Positions 52,905 to 61,107 of a DNA stretch of 64,000 bases are shown piece by piece. Source of the DNA: Mycolicibacterium iranicum. Lineage in GTDB: Bacteria; Actinomycetota; Actinomycetes; Mycobacteriales; Mycobacteriaceae. Both the position numbers and the translations under genes were made by a program. The DNA lies in assembly GCF_014190915.1 (NCBI RefSeq), contig NZ_JACHVU010000002.1:62001-126000 (forward strand), written 5' to 3'. Below the pieces are notes generated by a model, which was given only the letters and a program-made list of their open reading frames with translations, had not been told where the DNA came from and did not search any database. The first letter of the stretch is position 1. Every line of letters starts with the position of its first letter.

Positions 52905-53723
52905 GTGAGCACTCAGCGCCTGTCCGGCACGGGGTTGTCGAAGGTGATGATGCCCGTGCCCGATCCCCATCCCGACGTCTTCGACACGCAGTGGCCGCTT
53001 CGGGTCGCGGACGTGGACCGCGAGGGCAGGCTGAAGTTCGACGCCGCGACGCGCCACATCCAGGACGTCGGGACCGACCAGCTCCGCGAGATGGGCTACG
53101 AGGAGACCCATCCGCTGTGGATCGTGCGACGGACCATGATCGACATGATCGAGCCCATCGTGTTCAAGGACATGCTGCGGCTGCGCCGCTGGTGCTCGGG
53201 CACCTCGAACCGGTGGTGCGAGATGCGGGTGCGGATCGACGGTCGCAAAGGCGGCCTCGTGGAGTCCGAGGCGTTCTGGATCAACATCAACCGCGAGACG
53301 CAGGGGCCGGCGCGTATCTCCGATGACTTCATCGAGGGGCTGCGGCGCACCACGAGTGAGAGTCGGCTCCGGTGGAAGCCCTACCTGAAGCCGGGTGACC
53401 GCGAGACCGCCGAGCACGTCCGTGACTACCCCGTCCGCGTCAGCGACATCGACATCTTCGACCACATGAACAACTCCGTGTACTGGAGCGTCGTCGAGGA
53501 CTACCTGGCCACGCAGCCGGACCTCATGAAGGCGCCCCTGCGGGTGACGATCGAACACGATCTGCCGGTGGCTCTCGGGGACAAGCTGGAGATCATCCGG
53601 CACGTCCACCCGGCGGGATCGACGGACAAGTTCGGCGAGGAGCTCGCCGACCGGACTGTTACAACGCTCACATATGCGGTCGGCGAGGAGACGAAAGCCG
53701 TCGCCGCGATCTTCCCGCTCTAG
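52905..53723 (+). CDS. Acyl-ACP thioesterase-like protein (Rv0466-like)
   Basis: A 272-residue double-hotdog protein resembling plant FatA/FatB acyl-ACP thioesterases. The first hotdog has WPLRVADVDREGRLKFDAATRHIQDVG; the second has YPVRVSDIDIFDHMNNSVYWSVVEDYL, including the catalytic D-x-N-x-H-like region (Asp, Asn). It probably releases fatty acids from acyl carrier proteins. It corresponds to Rv0466. GTG 52905 (STQRLSGTGLSK) was preferred; GTG 52887 adds six residues. Divergent from ramB. Confidence 0.88.
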   Translation: MSTQRLSGTGLSKVMMPVPDPHPDVFDTQWPLRVADVDREGRLKFDAATRHIQDVGTDQLREMGYEETHPLWIVRRTMIDMIEPIVFKDMLRLRRWCSGTSNRWCEMRVRIDGRKGGLVESEAFWININRETQGPARISDDFIEGLRRTTSESRLRWKPYLKPGDRETAEHVRDYPVRVSDIDIFDHMNNSVYWSVVEDYLATQPDLMKAPLRVTIEHDLPVALGDKLEIIRHVHPAGSTDKFGEELADRTVTTLTYAVGEETKAVAAIFPL

Positions 53724-53737
53724 GTCGCTGATTCAAA

Positions 53738-53769
53738 CAGTACGGGCGTACTGACCTGCGAATATTCGC
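53738..53769. promoter_or_regulatory. Two palindromes at the 5' side of the icl1 control region
   Basis: CAGTACG-GG-CGTACTG (53738-53753) and GCGAATATTCGC (53758-53769), 4 bp apart and about 240 bp before icl1. Both are perfect inverted repeats. The first may instead act as a weak terminator for the thioesterase gene. Confidence 0.45.
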
Positions 53770-53811
53770 TACTCGCCAGTAGCTTCTGAACCGTTTCAGT
53801 GATCCGGTGGC

Positions 53812-53827
53812 TTTGCAATGTTTGCAA
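53812..53827 (+). promoter_or_regulatory. TTTGCAA direct repeat (RamB/PrpR-type site) upstream of icl1
   Basis: TTTGCAA-TG-TTTGCAA. The half site matches the known RamB (and the related PrpR) recognition core. A third TTTGCAA lies at 53965-53971, just before the icl1 ribosome-binding site. These support RamB control of isocitrate lyase. Confidence 0.75.
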
Positions 53828-53996
53828 CTTGGTCCCGTTCGTTGGCGAAAATTGGCAAGCGAAAGTGGTGGACCTGCGCTTATGCGGTGATGCATCCTCG
53901 GATTAGCAGGTCGGTGAATGAGCCGCCGCGTTAACAACCGCTGAAGCTTCCACGCTGACAGCGCTTTGCAACACAACGAAGGAGCAGGTCCCCCTG

Positions 53997-55289
53997 ATGA
54001 CCAAGTCGACCGTTGGCACACCGAAGAGCCCGGAGCAGATCCAGCACGATTGGGACCACAACCCCCGCTGGAAAGGCATCACCCGCACCTACACCCCCAA
54101 GGACGTCGTCGCCCTGCAGGGCACCGTCGTCGAAGAGGCGACGCTGGCCCGCCGCGGCGCCGAGGTGCTGTGGGAGCAGCTGCACGACATGGACTTCGTC
54201 AACTCGCTCGGCGCGCTGACCGGCAACATGGCCGTGCAGCAGGTGCGCGCCGGCCTCAAGGCCATCTACCTGTCCGGGTGGCAGGTCGCCGGTGACGCGA
54301 ACCTCTCCGGCCACACCTACCCGGACCAGAGCCTGTACCCGGCCAACTCGGTGCCGCAGGTCATCCGTCGCATCAACAACGCGCTGCTGCGCGCCGACGA
54401 GATCGCCAAGGTCGAAGGCGACACCTCGGTCGAGAACTGGCTGGCCCCGATCGTCGCCGACGGCGAGGCCGGCTTCGGTGGCGCGCTGAACGTCTACGAG
54501 CTGCAGAAGGCGATGATCGCCGCCGGTGTCGCCGGGTCGCACTGGGAGGACCAGCTGGCCTCGGAGAAGAAGTGCGGCCACCTCGGTGGCAAGGTGCTCA
54601 TCCCGACCCAGCAGCACATCCGCACCCTGACCTCGGCCCGTCTCGCCGCCGACGTCGCCGACGTCCCGACCGTCGTCATCGCCCGTACCGATGCCGAGGC
54701 CGCGACGCTGATCACCTCGGATGTCGACGAGCGCGACCAGCCGTTCATCACCGGTGACCGCACCGCCGAAGGCTTCTACCGCGTCAAGAACGGCCTGGAG
54801 CCCTGCATCGCCCGCGCCAAGGCCTACGCGCCGTACTCCGACCTGATCTGGATGGAGACCGGCACCCCGGACCTCGAGCTCGCCAAGAAGTTCGCCGAGG
54901 GCGTCAAGAGCGAGTTCCCGGACCAGATGCTGGCCTACAACTGCTCGCCGTCGTTCAACTGGAAGCAGCACCTCGACGACGACACGATCGCGAAGTTCCA
55001 GCGCGAGCTGGGCGCGATGGGCTTCAAGTTCCAGTTCATCACCCTCGCCGGCTTCCACGCCCTCAACTACTCGATGTTCGATCTGGCCTACGGCTACGCC
55101 CGCAACCAGATGAGCGCCTACGTCGAGCTGCAGGAGCGCGAGTTCGCCGCCGAGGAGCGTGGCTACACCGCAACCAAGCACCAGCGCGAGGTCGGCGCCG
55201 GCTACTTCGACCGGATCGCCACCACTGTGGATCCCACCTCGTCGACCACCGCGCTCGCGGGCTCGACCGAAGAGGGCCAGTTCCATTAA
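53997..55289 (+). CDS. icl1: Isocitrate lyase
   Basis: A 430-residue enzyme that splits isocitrate to succinate and glyoxylate in the glyoxylate shunt, and also handles 2-methylisocitrate in mycobacteria. The catalytic loop KKCGH is at residues 191-195 (Cys193). Other typical blocks are [24 protein letters not shown] and [14 protein letters not shown]. The ATG has AAGGAGCAGG upstream. It matches M. tuberculosis Icl1 (428 residues). Control by RamB/PrpR-type sites is supported by upstream TTTGCAA repeats. Followed by an inverted-repeat-rich intergenic region and fadB2. Confidence 0.97.
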   Translation: MTKSTVGTPKSPEQIQHDWDHNPRWKGITRTYTPKDVVALQGTVVEEATLARRGAEVLWEQLHDMDFVNSLGALTGNMAVQQVRAGLKAIYLSGWQVAGDANLSGHTYPDQSLYPANSVPQVIRRINNALLRADEIAKVEGDTSVENWLAPIVADGEAGFGGALNVYELQKAMIAAGVAGSHWEDQLASEKKCGHLGGKVLIPTQQHIRTLTSARLAADVADVPTVVIARTDAEAATLITSDVDERDQPFITGDRTAEGFYRVKNGLEPCIARAKAYAPYSDLIWMETGTPDLELAKKFAEGVKSEFPDQMLAYNCSPSFNWKQHLDDDTIAKFQRELGAMGFKFQFITLAGFHALNYSMFDLAYGYARNQMSAYVELQEREFAAEERGYTATKHQREVGAGYFDRIATTVDPTSSTTALAGSTEEGQFH

Positions 55290-55318
55290 GTCGCGTGACA
55301 TGTGAGCCGCGTGGCACC

Positions 55319-55378
55319 GCGAGCGCGCGTGTCTGCACAGGCACACGCCGCCAGCCGCGTACGTAAGCGCGCGCTCGC
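55319..55378. repeat. GC-rich inverted repeat after icl1
   Basis: 11-bp arms GCGAGCGCGCG (55319-55329) and CGCGCGCTCGC (55368-55378) enclose a smaller hairpin (GCGTGT/ACACGC). Preceded by TGTGAGCCGCGTG (55301-55313), which recurs after fadB2. Confidence 0.5.
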
Positions 55379-55393
55379 ACCAGCTTGACAGCG

Positions 55394-55426
55394 CAGACCC
55401 CGCCCACAAATCTTGGGCGGGGTCTG
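55394..55426 (+). terminator. 13-bp stem-loop between icl1 and fadB2
   Basis: A perfect 13-bp stem (CAGACCCCGCCCA with its complement) has a 7-nt loop. No U-tract follows; fadB2 starts 25 nt after the stem. It may be a mycobacterial U-less terminator or a leader structure for fadB2. Confidence 0.6.
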
Positions 55427-55451
55427 ACGCATGTAAGGGAGACGAGAAGAC

Positions 55452-56306
55452 GTGAGCATTGAACGCGTAGGTGTGGTCGGGGCCGGGCAGATGGGCTCGG
55501 GCATCGCGGAGGTGGCGGCCAAGGCCGGCGCGAACGTGGTGGTCTACGAACCGTCCCAGGAGTTCGTCGACGCCGGACGCGACCGGATCACCGCGTCGCT
55601 GGAGCGCGCGAAGGCCAAGGGCAAGCTGGCCGCCGACGACTTCGAGATCACGCTGGGGCGCCTGACGTTCACCACCGACATCACCGCCCTCGCGGACCGC
55701 CAGCTCGTCATCGAGGCGATCGTCGAGGACGAGGCCGTCAAGGCGAAGGTCTTCGCTCAGCTCGACGAGGTCGTCACCGATCCCGAAGCGGTGCTCGCGT
55801 CAAACACCTCGAGCATCCCGATCATGAAAATCGCTGCGGCGACGAAGAATCCGAGCCGCGTCCTCGGCCTGCACTTCTTCAACCCCGTGCCGGTGCTGCC
55901 CCTGGTCGAGCTGATCAACACGCTCGTCACCTCCGAGGAGGCCATCGCGCGCGTGGAGCAGTTCGCGGGTGAGGTGCTGGGCAAGAAGGTCGTGCGCTGC
56001 GGCGACCGCTCGGGCTTCATCGTCAACGCGCTGCTGGTGCCCTATCTGCTGTCGGCGATCCGGATGGCCGAAGCCGGTGTGGCCACGGTGGAGGACATCG
56101 ACACGGCCGTCGTGGCGGGGTTGTCGCACCCGATGGGCCCGCTGCGGTTGTCCGACTTGATCGGCCTGGACACCATGAAGCTGATCGCCGACTCGATGTA
56201 CGACGAGTACAAGGACCCGAACTTCGCCCCGCCGCCCCTGCTGCAGCGCATGGTCGAAGCGGGTCAGCTGGGCAAGAAGTCGGGTAAGGGCTTCTACACC
56301 TACTAG
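55452..56306 (+). CDS. fadB2: 3-hydroxybutyryl-CoA dehydrogenase
   Basis: A 284-residue NAD(P)-dependent dehydrogenase that interconverts 3-hydroxyacyl-CoA and acetoacetyl-type CoA. The nucleotide motif is VGVVGAGQMGSGIAEV. The catalytic region is SNTSSIPIMKIA then VLGLHFFNPVPVLPLVEL (His). The end LGKKSGKGFYTY is the family hallmark. GGGAG lies about 9 nt before the GTG. It matches Rv0468. Placed with icl1, it supports growth on fatty acids and acetate. Confidence 0.95.
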   Translation: MSIERVGVVGAGQMGSGIAEVAAKAGANVVVYEPSQEFVDAGRDRITASLERAKAKGKLAADDFEITLGRLTFTTDITALADRQLVIEAIVEDEAVKAKVFAQLDEVVTDPEAVLASNTSSIPIMKIAAATKNPSRVLGLHFFNPVPVLPLVELINTLVTSEEAIARVEQFAGEVLGKKVVRCGDRSGFIVNALLVPYLLSAIRMAEAGVATVEDIDTAVVAGLSHPMGPLRLSDLIGLDTMKLIADSMYDEYKDPNFAPPPLLQRMVEAGQLGKKSGKGFYTY

Positions 56307-56315
56307 CGGATGCGT

Positions 56316-56373
56316 CGAGTGTGAGCCGCGTGTACGCGATCAGCGCGATATGCGTACGCAGGACCCACACTCG
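56316..56373. repeat. Palindromic intergenic element between fadB2 and ppk2
   Basis: Outer arms CGAGTGTG (56316-56323) and CACACTCG (56366-56373) and inner arms GTACGC/GCGTAC. The 13-mer TGTGAGCCGCGTG at 56320-56332 is an exact copy of 55301-55313. It may double as a terminator for fadB2. Confidence 0.55.
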
Positions 56374-56409
56374 GCACGCAACGACGCGCACGGAGGCGCA
56401 AAGAGGGCG

Positions 56410-57276
56410 CTAGGCCGAGGCCAGTCGCTTCTTCTCGGCCTCGACGTCGAAGTCCGCCGGCGGCCACGACATGTTGAGCCCCTTGAGGGCCTCGATCAGT
56501 AGCTCGGTGACGGCCAGCCGGCTGTACCACTTCCGGTTGCACGGCACGATGTGCCACGGCGCGAAGTCGGTCGACGTGCGGTCCAGCATCGCCTGGTACG
56601 CCTCCTGATAGGCAGGCCATCTGAGGCGTTCGTCGATGTCTGCGGGGTTGTACTTCCAGTACTTGTCGGGGCGTTCGAGCCGCTCGGCCAGGCGCTTCTT
56701 CTGCTCGTCGAGCGAGACGAACATCGCCACTTTCACCAGAGTCGTTCCCGCGTCGACGAGTTCGCGTTCGAACGCGTTGATCTCGTCGTAGCGCGGTTCC
56801 CACACCTCGGGCGGCACCAGGTTGTGCACGCGGACGATCAGGACGTCCTCGTAGTGCGAGCGGTCGAAGACACCGATGTGACCGGCCGACGGCAACGCAT
56901 TGCGCACCCGCCACAGGTAGTGGTGCTGGAGTTCCTCGGGGGTCGGCTTGCCGAAGCTGCGGTACTGCACGCCCTGCGGATTACAGCCTCCGACAACGTG
57001 TTTGACGATCCCGCCCTTGCCCGCGGTGTCCATGCCCTGCAGCACCAGCAGCAGTGAACGCGTGTCGCCGGAACGGCTGTTGGCGTAGAGCTTCTCCTGC
57101 AGTTCGGCGAACCGCACGTTGCGCTCTGCCTGCAGCGTGGGGGCGTCGGACTTGTCGCCGCGGAAACCGGGGGTGGCCTCGGCGTCGATGTCGGCGACCC
57201 TGTCGCCCGGCCTGAACCTCAGTTCGACATGCGGCTCGTGGCTCCACAGCGAGGGAAGGTCGTCCGGTTCGGTCAT
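56410..57276 (-). CDS. PPK2-family polyphosphate:nucleotide phosphotransferase, class III-like
   Basis: A 288-residue P-loop kinase. Walker A is LQGMDTAGKGGIVKHVV (near 80), the lid follows RSFGKPTPEELQHHYLWRV, and Walker B is FDRSHYEDVLIVRVH. The SHYED signature distinguishes it from the class I protein at 25568 and resembles class III enzymes, which use polyphosphate to phosphorylate both NMPs and NDPs. It starts 4 bp after the tetR stop, so it is probably cotranscribed with it. Convergent with fadB2. Confidence 0.88.
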   Translation of the reverse strand: MTEPDDLPSLWSHEPHVELRFRPGDRVADIDAEATPGFRGDKSDAPTLQAERNVRFAELQEKLYANSRSGDTRSLLLVLQGMDTAGKGGIVKHVVGGCNPQGVQYRSFGKPTPEELQHHYLWRVRNALPSAGHIGVFDRSHYEDVLIVRVHNLVPPEVWEPRYDEINAFERELVDAGTTLVKVAMFVSLDEQKKRLAERLERPDKYWKYNPADIDERLRWPAYQEAYQAMLDRTSTDFAPWHIVPCNRKWYSRLAVTELLIEALKGLNMSWPPADFDVEAEKKRLASA

Positions 57277-57280
57277 GGAC

Positions 57281-57985
57281 CTAGTCAAGCAGTGGTTTGG
57301 GCAGGATCGGGGAAGGATGCGGACTCTCGCGGAACTTCTCCAGCGAACCGTTGACCTCCACGATTCCGCAGAGCGCACTCCACGACAGCATCGTCAGGTA
57401 GTCGATCAGCTCGTCGGAGGTCATCCGCGGGTTCGACATCCAGGAGTGCGTGGCCAGCTGAACCCCGCCGACGGTGTGGAACGCCCACGGCTCGGCGCCC
57501 GAGGCGTCCATGCCCACCGACAGCATCCGGCGGCGCAGCATGACCGCGAGCATGCGCGCGATGATGGCCTCGGAGTCCGCGACGGCCTTGCTCTTGCTCG
57601 CCGAGTTGCTCGCCATCACGAACCGGTAGGGCTCGGGTTCGTTGGCGACGGTCTCGACGTAGACGCGGATGACCTCGCGCGTCAGGTCGTAGCCGTCGAG
57701 GTTCGACGACAGCGCCGAGGCCATGTTCGGGATCAGGGTGGTCTGCGCGAACCGCATCATCACTGCGGTGGTGAGGTCGTTCTTGTCGACGAAGTAGCGG
57801 TAGAGCACCGTCTTGGACACACCGATCTCCGCGGCGATCTCGTCCATGCTGACGTTGCTTCCGAGCCGGCGGATGGCATCGAGGGTGCCGTCCACCAGCT
57901 CATTGCGGCGCTCGACCTTGTGCTGGTGCCAGCGCCGCTTGCGTCCATCAGTCTTCACCGCCACCGGCGGGGATTGTTGTGCCAC
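57281..57985 (-). CDS. TetR-family regulator (Rv0472c-like)
   Basis: A 234-residue regulator, the same length as Rv0472c. The helix-turn-helix is at RRNELVDGTLDAIRRLGSN then MDEIAAEIGVSKTVLYRYFVDKNDL (about residues 20-68). The C-terminal helical domain ends with SLEKFRESPHPSPILPK. The GTG at 57985 was chosen by length and because a minus-strand TATTAT (58023-58018) lies about 32 nt upstream. It is divergent from the DUF445 gene. Target genes are unknown. Confidence 0.88.
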   Translation of the reverse strand: MAQQSPPVAVKTDGRKRRWHQHKVERRNELVDGTLDAIRRLGSNVSMDEIAAEIGVSKTVLYRYFVDKNDLTTAVMMRFAQTTLIPNMASALSSNLDGYDLTREVIRVYVETVANEPEPYRFVMASNSASKSKAVADSEAIIARMLAVMLRRRMLSVGMDASGAEPWAFHTVGGVQLATHSWMSNPRMTSDELIDYLTMLSWSALCGIVEVNGSLEKFRESPHPSPILPKPLLD

Positions 57986-58097
57986 AGTCGCGGAGATCCG
58001 TTCTTCAGTCCGTGTCGATAATACGGTGGCCTGCGCTGCAGCGGCGGTGCGGACGCCGCGACCGGGCGCATCCCCGTCGGTAGCGGATGATGGACGT

Positions 58098-59417
58098 GTG
58101 GCACACCGATCTGATGTCGTGACGCCCCGCGAGCGGCTCAGCTTTGCCGAGAAGCTCGCGGGCGTCGACTCCGCGGCCGACGCCGAACGGCGGCGCGCTC
58201 TCCGGCGGATGAAAACCGTCGCGCTGAGCTTCCTGCTCGGCGCGACGGTGATCTTCCTGCTCTGCACCTGGGCGCAGTCCCAGGGCGCCGCCCCGTGGGT
58301 CGGTTACCTCCGCGCCGCCGCTGAGGCCGGCATGGTCGGTGCGCTCGCCGACTGGTTCGCGGTCACGGCGCTGTTCAAGCACCCCCTGGGCATCCCGATC
58401 CCGCACACCGCCATCATCAAACGTAAGAAAGACCAGCTCGGTGAGGGTCTCGGCAGCTTCGTCCGGGAGAACTTCCTCTCCCCGGAGAACGTCGAGACGA
58501 AGTTGCGCGACGCCGACGTCGCCAGCCGCACCGGCAAGTGGCTCGCCGAGCCGGTCAACGCCGAGCGGGTGGCGGCCGAGGTGTCGACGGTGTTGCGCGT
58601 GCTGGTCGAGATGTTGCGCGACGACGACGTCCAGCAGGTCCTCGACCGGATGATCGTCAAGCGGGTCGCCGAACCGCAGTGGGGCCCGCCGATCGGGAGG
58701 GTTCTGACCTCCCTGTTGGACGAGGGACGCCAGGAGGCGCTCCTGCAGCTGCTGGCCGATCGTGCGTTCCAGTGGTCGCTGGACGCCAGCGAGATCATCG
58801 AACGGGTCATCGAGCGGGATTCGCCGCAGTGGTCGCCGCGCTGGGTCGATCACCTCGTGGGCGATCGCATCCACCGGGAGCTGATGGACTTCACCGACAA
58901 GGTGCGGCGCAACCCGGACCACGAATTGCGCCGGTCGGCGACCCGGTTCCTGTTCGAGTTCGCCGACGATCTGCAGAACGACGACGCGACCATCCAGAAG
59001 GCCGAGAACGTCAAGGAACAGATCATGGCCCGCGACGAGGTGACCCGCGCCGCCGAGACCGCGTGGGCCGCCGCCAAGCGGATCATCCTGGAGTCGGTGG
59101 ACGACCCGTCCTCGACCCTGCGGGCCCGCATCGCCGACACCGTGGTGCGCATCGGTGAGTCGCTGCGCGACGACGCCGATCTGCGGCTCAAGGTGGACAA
59201 CTGGATCGTGCGCGGTGCCCAGCACCTGGTCGCCGAGTATGGGGCGGAGATCACAACGATCATCACCGACACCATCGAGCGCTGGGACGCCGACGAGGCG
59301 AGCCGGCGCATCGAGTTGCATGTGGGCCGTGACCTGCAGTTCATCCGGATCAACGGCACGGTCGTCGGCTCGCTGGCGGGCCTGGTGATCTACACCGTGG
59401 CACAGCTACTGTTCTGA
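58098..59417 (+). CDS. DUF445 membrane protein (Rv0473-like)
   Basis: A 439-residue protein. It has two N-terminal transmembrane segments (KTVALSFLLGATVIFLLCTW and AAEAGMVGALADWFAVTALF), a long helical coiled-coil region, and one C-terminal helix (VGSLAGLVIYTVAQLLF). ADWFAVTALFKHPLGIPIPHTAIIK is the DUF445 signature. The function of the family is unknown. Start choices are GTG 58098 or 58119; the first lies 6 nt after GATGAT, a weak leaderless -10. Divergent from tetR. Confidence 0.85.
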   Translation: MAHRSDVVTPRERLSFAEKLAGVDSAADAERRRALRRMKTVALSFLLGATVIFLLCTWAQSQGAAPWVGYLRAAAEAGMVGALADWFAVTALFKHPLGIPIPHTAIIKRKKDQLGEGLGSFVRENFLSPENVETKLRDADVASRTGKWLAEPVNAERVAAEVSTVLRVLVEMLRDDDVQQVLDRMIVKRVAEPQWGPPIGRVLTSLLDEGRQEALLQLLADRAFQWSLDASEIIERVIERDSPQWSPRWVDHLVGDRIHRELMDFTDKVRRNPDHELRRSATRFLFEFADDLQNDDATIQKAENVKEQIMARDEVTRAAETAWAAAKRIILESVDDPSSTLRARIADTVVRIGESLRDDADLRLKVDNWIVRGAQHLVAEYGAEITTIITDTIERWDADEASRRIELHVGRDLQFIRINGTVVGSLAGLVIYTVAQLLF

Positions 59418-59435
59418 CCTGCGCTAGCGGGGTGC

Positions 59436-59464
59436 TTGCAATAGTTAGCACTCCGTCGTACGGT
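59436..59464 (+). promoter_or_regulatory. Promoter with a CIRCE half-site before the XRE-hbhA operon
   Basis: TTGCAA (59436-59441) and TACGGT (59459-59464) are 17 bp apart. The spacer contains TTAGCACTC (59445-59453), a perfect left half of CIRCE, but no right half follows. Confidence 0.5.
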
Positions 59465-59492
59465 GGTTTTGTCGGTACACGAACAACCACCG
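59461..59492. promoter_or_regulatory. Inverted repeat at the XRE gene start site
   Basis: CGGTGGTT (59461-59468) and AACCACCG (59485-59492), 16 bp apart, over the expected transcription start. It could be the autoregulatory site of the XRE protein. Confidence 0.45.
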
Positions 59493-59508
59493 CAACGAGG
59501 GAGCAGTC

Positions 59509-60048
59509 ATGCCACCGCCGCCGCAGGATGAGAATCTTGCCGCTGTCGTGTCCAGCGCTGCACAGGACATCGGTTCGTTCATCCGCTCTCAGCGCGAAGC
59601 CGCGCAGGTGTCGGTTCGACAACTGGCCGAGAAGGCGGGCGTCTCCAACCCGTACCTCAGCCAGATCGAGAGGGGTCTGCGGAAGCCATCCGCGGACGTG
59701 CTCAATCAGATCGCCAAAGCACTGCGGGTGTCCGCCGAGGTGCTCTACATCCAGGCAGGCATCCTCGAGCCCACCGAGGCCAGTGAGGTTCGCGACGCCA
59801 TCGTCACCGACACGGCGATCACCGAGCGGCAGAAGCAGGTGCTGCTCGACATCTACACCTCGTTCTGTGCGCAAAACGAGGCCGCCTTGGCCGAGGCGAA
59901 CCTCGCGCAGGACGTACCCGGTGCCAGTGTCAGCGACGCAGACGAGGAGCCCGCGACTGAAAACCACAAGAGTCCCCTCCAGATTTCCCGAACACCCCAA
60001 TCCATCGCAGAACTGAATCCTGAAAAGGAAGGAAACAACCATGGCTGA
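59509..60048 (+). CDS. XRE-family transcriptional regulator (Rv0474-like)
   Basis: A 179-residue DNA-binding protein. The XRE helix-turn-helix spans about residues 22-78: [20 protein letters not shown] then [20 protein letters not shown]. The start has GAGGGAG 6 nt upstream of the ATG. It is about 40 residues longer than Rv0474 (about 140). The extra tail reads through the hbhA leader and overlaps the hbhA start by 8 bp, and its composition looks non-coding. Probably regulates itself and hbhA. Confidence 0.87.
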   Translation: MPPPPQDENLAAVVSSAAQDIGSFIRSQREAAQVSVRQLAEKAGVSNPYLSQIERGLRKPSADVLNQIAKALRVSAEVLYIQAGILEPTEASEVRDAIVTDTAITERQKQVLLDIYTSFCAQNEAALAEANLAQDVPGASVSDADEEPATENHKSPLQISRTPQSIAELNPEKEGNNHG

Positions 60049-60730
60049 CAACAAGAACCAGCTCGACGTCGACGACCTGAAGGCCCCGCTGCTCGCCGCT
60101 GTGGGTGCTGCCGACCTGGCCCTCGAGCGCGTCAACGAGATCGTCGCGACGCTGCGTGAGCGTGCCGGCGATGCCCGCAGCGACGCCGAGACCCGCGTCG
60201 AAGAGAGCCGCGCCCGCGTCGCCCGGCTGCAGGAAGACCTGCCGAACCAGTTCGGTGACCTGCGCGACCGCCTGAGCTCCGAGGAACTGCGCAAGTTCGC
60301 CGAGGGCTACGCCGAGGCCGCCCAGACCACCTACACCAAGCTCATCGAGCGTGGCGAGGCCGCTCTGGAGCGTCTGCGCAGCCAGCCCGCTCTCGAAGAG
60401 GCCGCCAGCCGTGTCGAGGTGTACACCGACCAGGCCGTCGAGCTGACCCAGGAGGCGCTGGGCAACGTCGCCTCGCAGACCCGCGCGGTCGGCGAGCGTG
60501 CCGCCAAGCTGGTGGGTGTCGAGCTGCCCAAGCGGACCGAGCAGGCTGCCGCCCCGGTCAAGAAGGCCGCCGAGAAGGCTCCCGCCGAGAAGGCCCCGGC
60601 CAAGAAGGCCCCGGCCAAGAAGGCGCCCGCCAAGGCCACCGCCGCCACCCCGGCCAAGGCTGCGGCCAGCGCGCCGGCCAAGAAGGCCCCCGCCAAGAAG
60701 GCGCCGGCCAAGAAGGTCACCCAGAAGTAA
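60041..60730 (+). CDS. hbhA: Heparin-binding haemagglutinin/laminin-binding-type protein
   Basis: A 229-residue surface-associated adhesin. Residues 1-30 contain a weak hydrophobic segment, residues 40-150 form a long coiled coil ([18 protein letters not shown] and similar), and residues 160-229 are lysine/alanine/proline-rich repeats ([12 protein letters not shown]). In M. tuberculosis the repeat tail binds heparan sulfate and is methylated on lysines; the same is likely here. GGAAGGAAA precedes the ATG. The coding region overlaps the XRE gene by 8 bp. Confidence 0.94.
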   Translation: MADNKNQLDVDDLKAPLLAAVGAADLALERVNEIVATLRERAGDARSDAETRVEESRARVARLQEDLPNQFGDLRDRLSSEELRKFAEGYAEAAQTTYTKLIERGEAALERLRSQPALEEAASRVEVYTDQAVELTQEALGNVASQTRAVGERAAKLVGVELPKRTEQAAAPVKKAAEKAPAEKAPAKKAPAKKAPAKATAATPAKAAASAPAKKAPAKKAPAKKVTQK

Positions 60731-60825
60731 GCAACGCGACATCACCTGCGACGCGGGTGAAAGTCGTCGCCACCGCGAGCGGTGAAGTTAGACCCTGGGG
60801 ACGTAACCCGCATAGGCTGTCGAGC

Positions 60826-61107
60826 GTGGAGCTTGAAGGCCTGGTGGGTTACGTCCTCTTTGCGTTGCAGGTCGCCGTTCTGGTGGCGGCCGTGTACGCG
60901 TTCGTCCACGCCGCCATGCAGCGGCCCGATGCCTACACCGCTGCCGACAAGCTCACCAAGCCGGTCTGGCTGGTGATTCTCGGGGTCGGCGTGCTGCTGG
61001 CGCTCGTGCTGGGCATCACCGGTGTCGCCATCGCCGCCGTCGCGGCAGGCGTTTATCTCGTGGACGTCCGGCCCAAGATCCTTGAGATCCAAGGGAAGTC
61101 GCGCTAG
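60826..61107 (+). CDS. DUF2516 small membrane protein (Rv0476-like)
   Basis: A 93-residue protein with two to three hydrophobic helices (about 8-28, 46-66 and 66-80) separated by [16 protein letters not shown]. It ends in a short basic tail. It fits DUF2516 and the Rv0476 position. The GTG lies 7 nt after TAGGCT (60813-60818), so the transcript is nearly leaderless. Its TAG stop shares a base with the next GTG. Confidence 0.83.
   Translation: MELEGLVGYVLFALQVAVLVAAVYAFVHAAMQRPDAYTAADKLTKPVWLVILGVGVLLALVLGITGVAIAAVAAGVYLVDVRPKILEIQGKSR

Noticed and set aside
60743..60759. Near-palindrome CACCTGCG-A-CGCGGGTG as hbhA terminator
   Set aside because: One mismatch, a centre too small for a perfect hairpin loop, and no U-tract; could be chance in GC-rich DNA.
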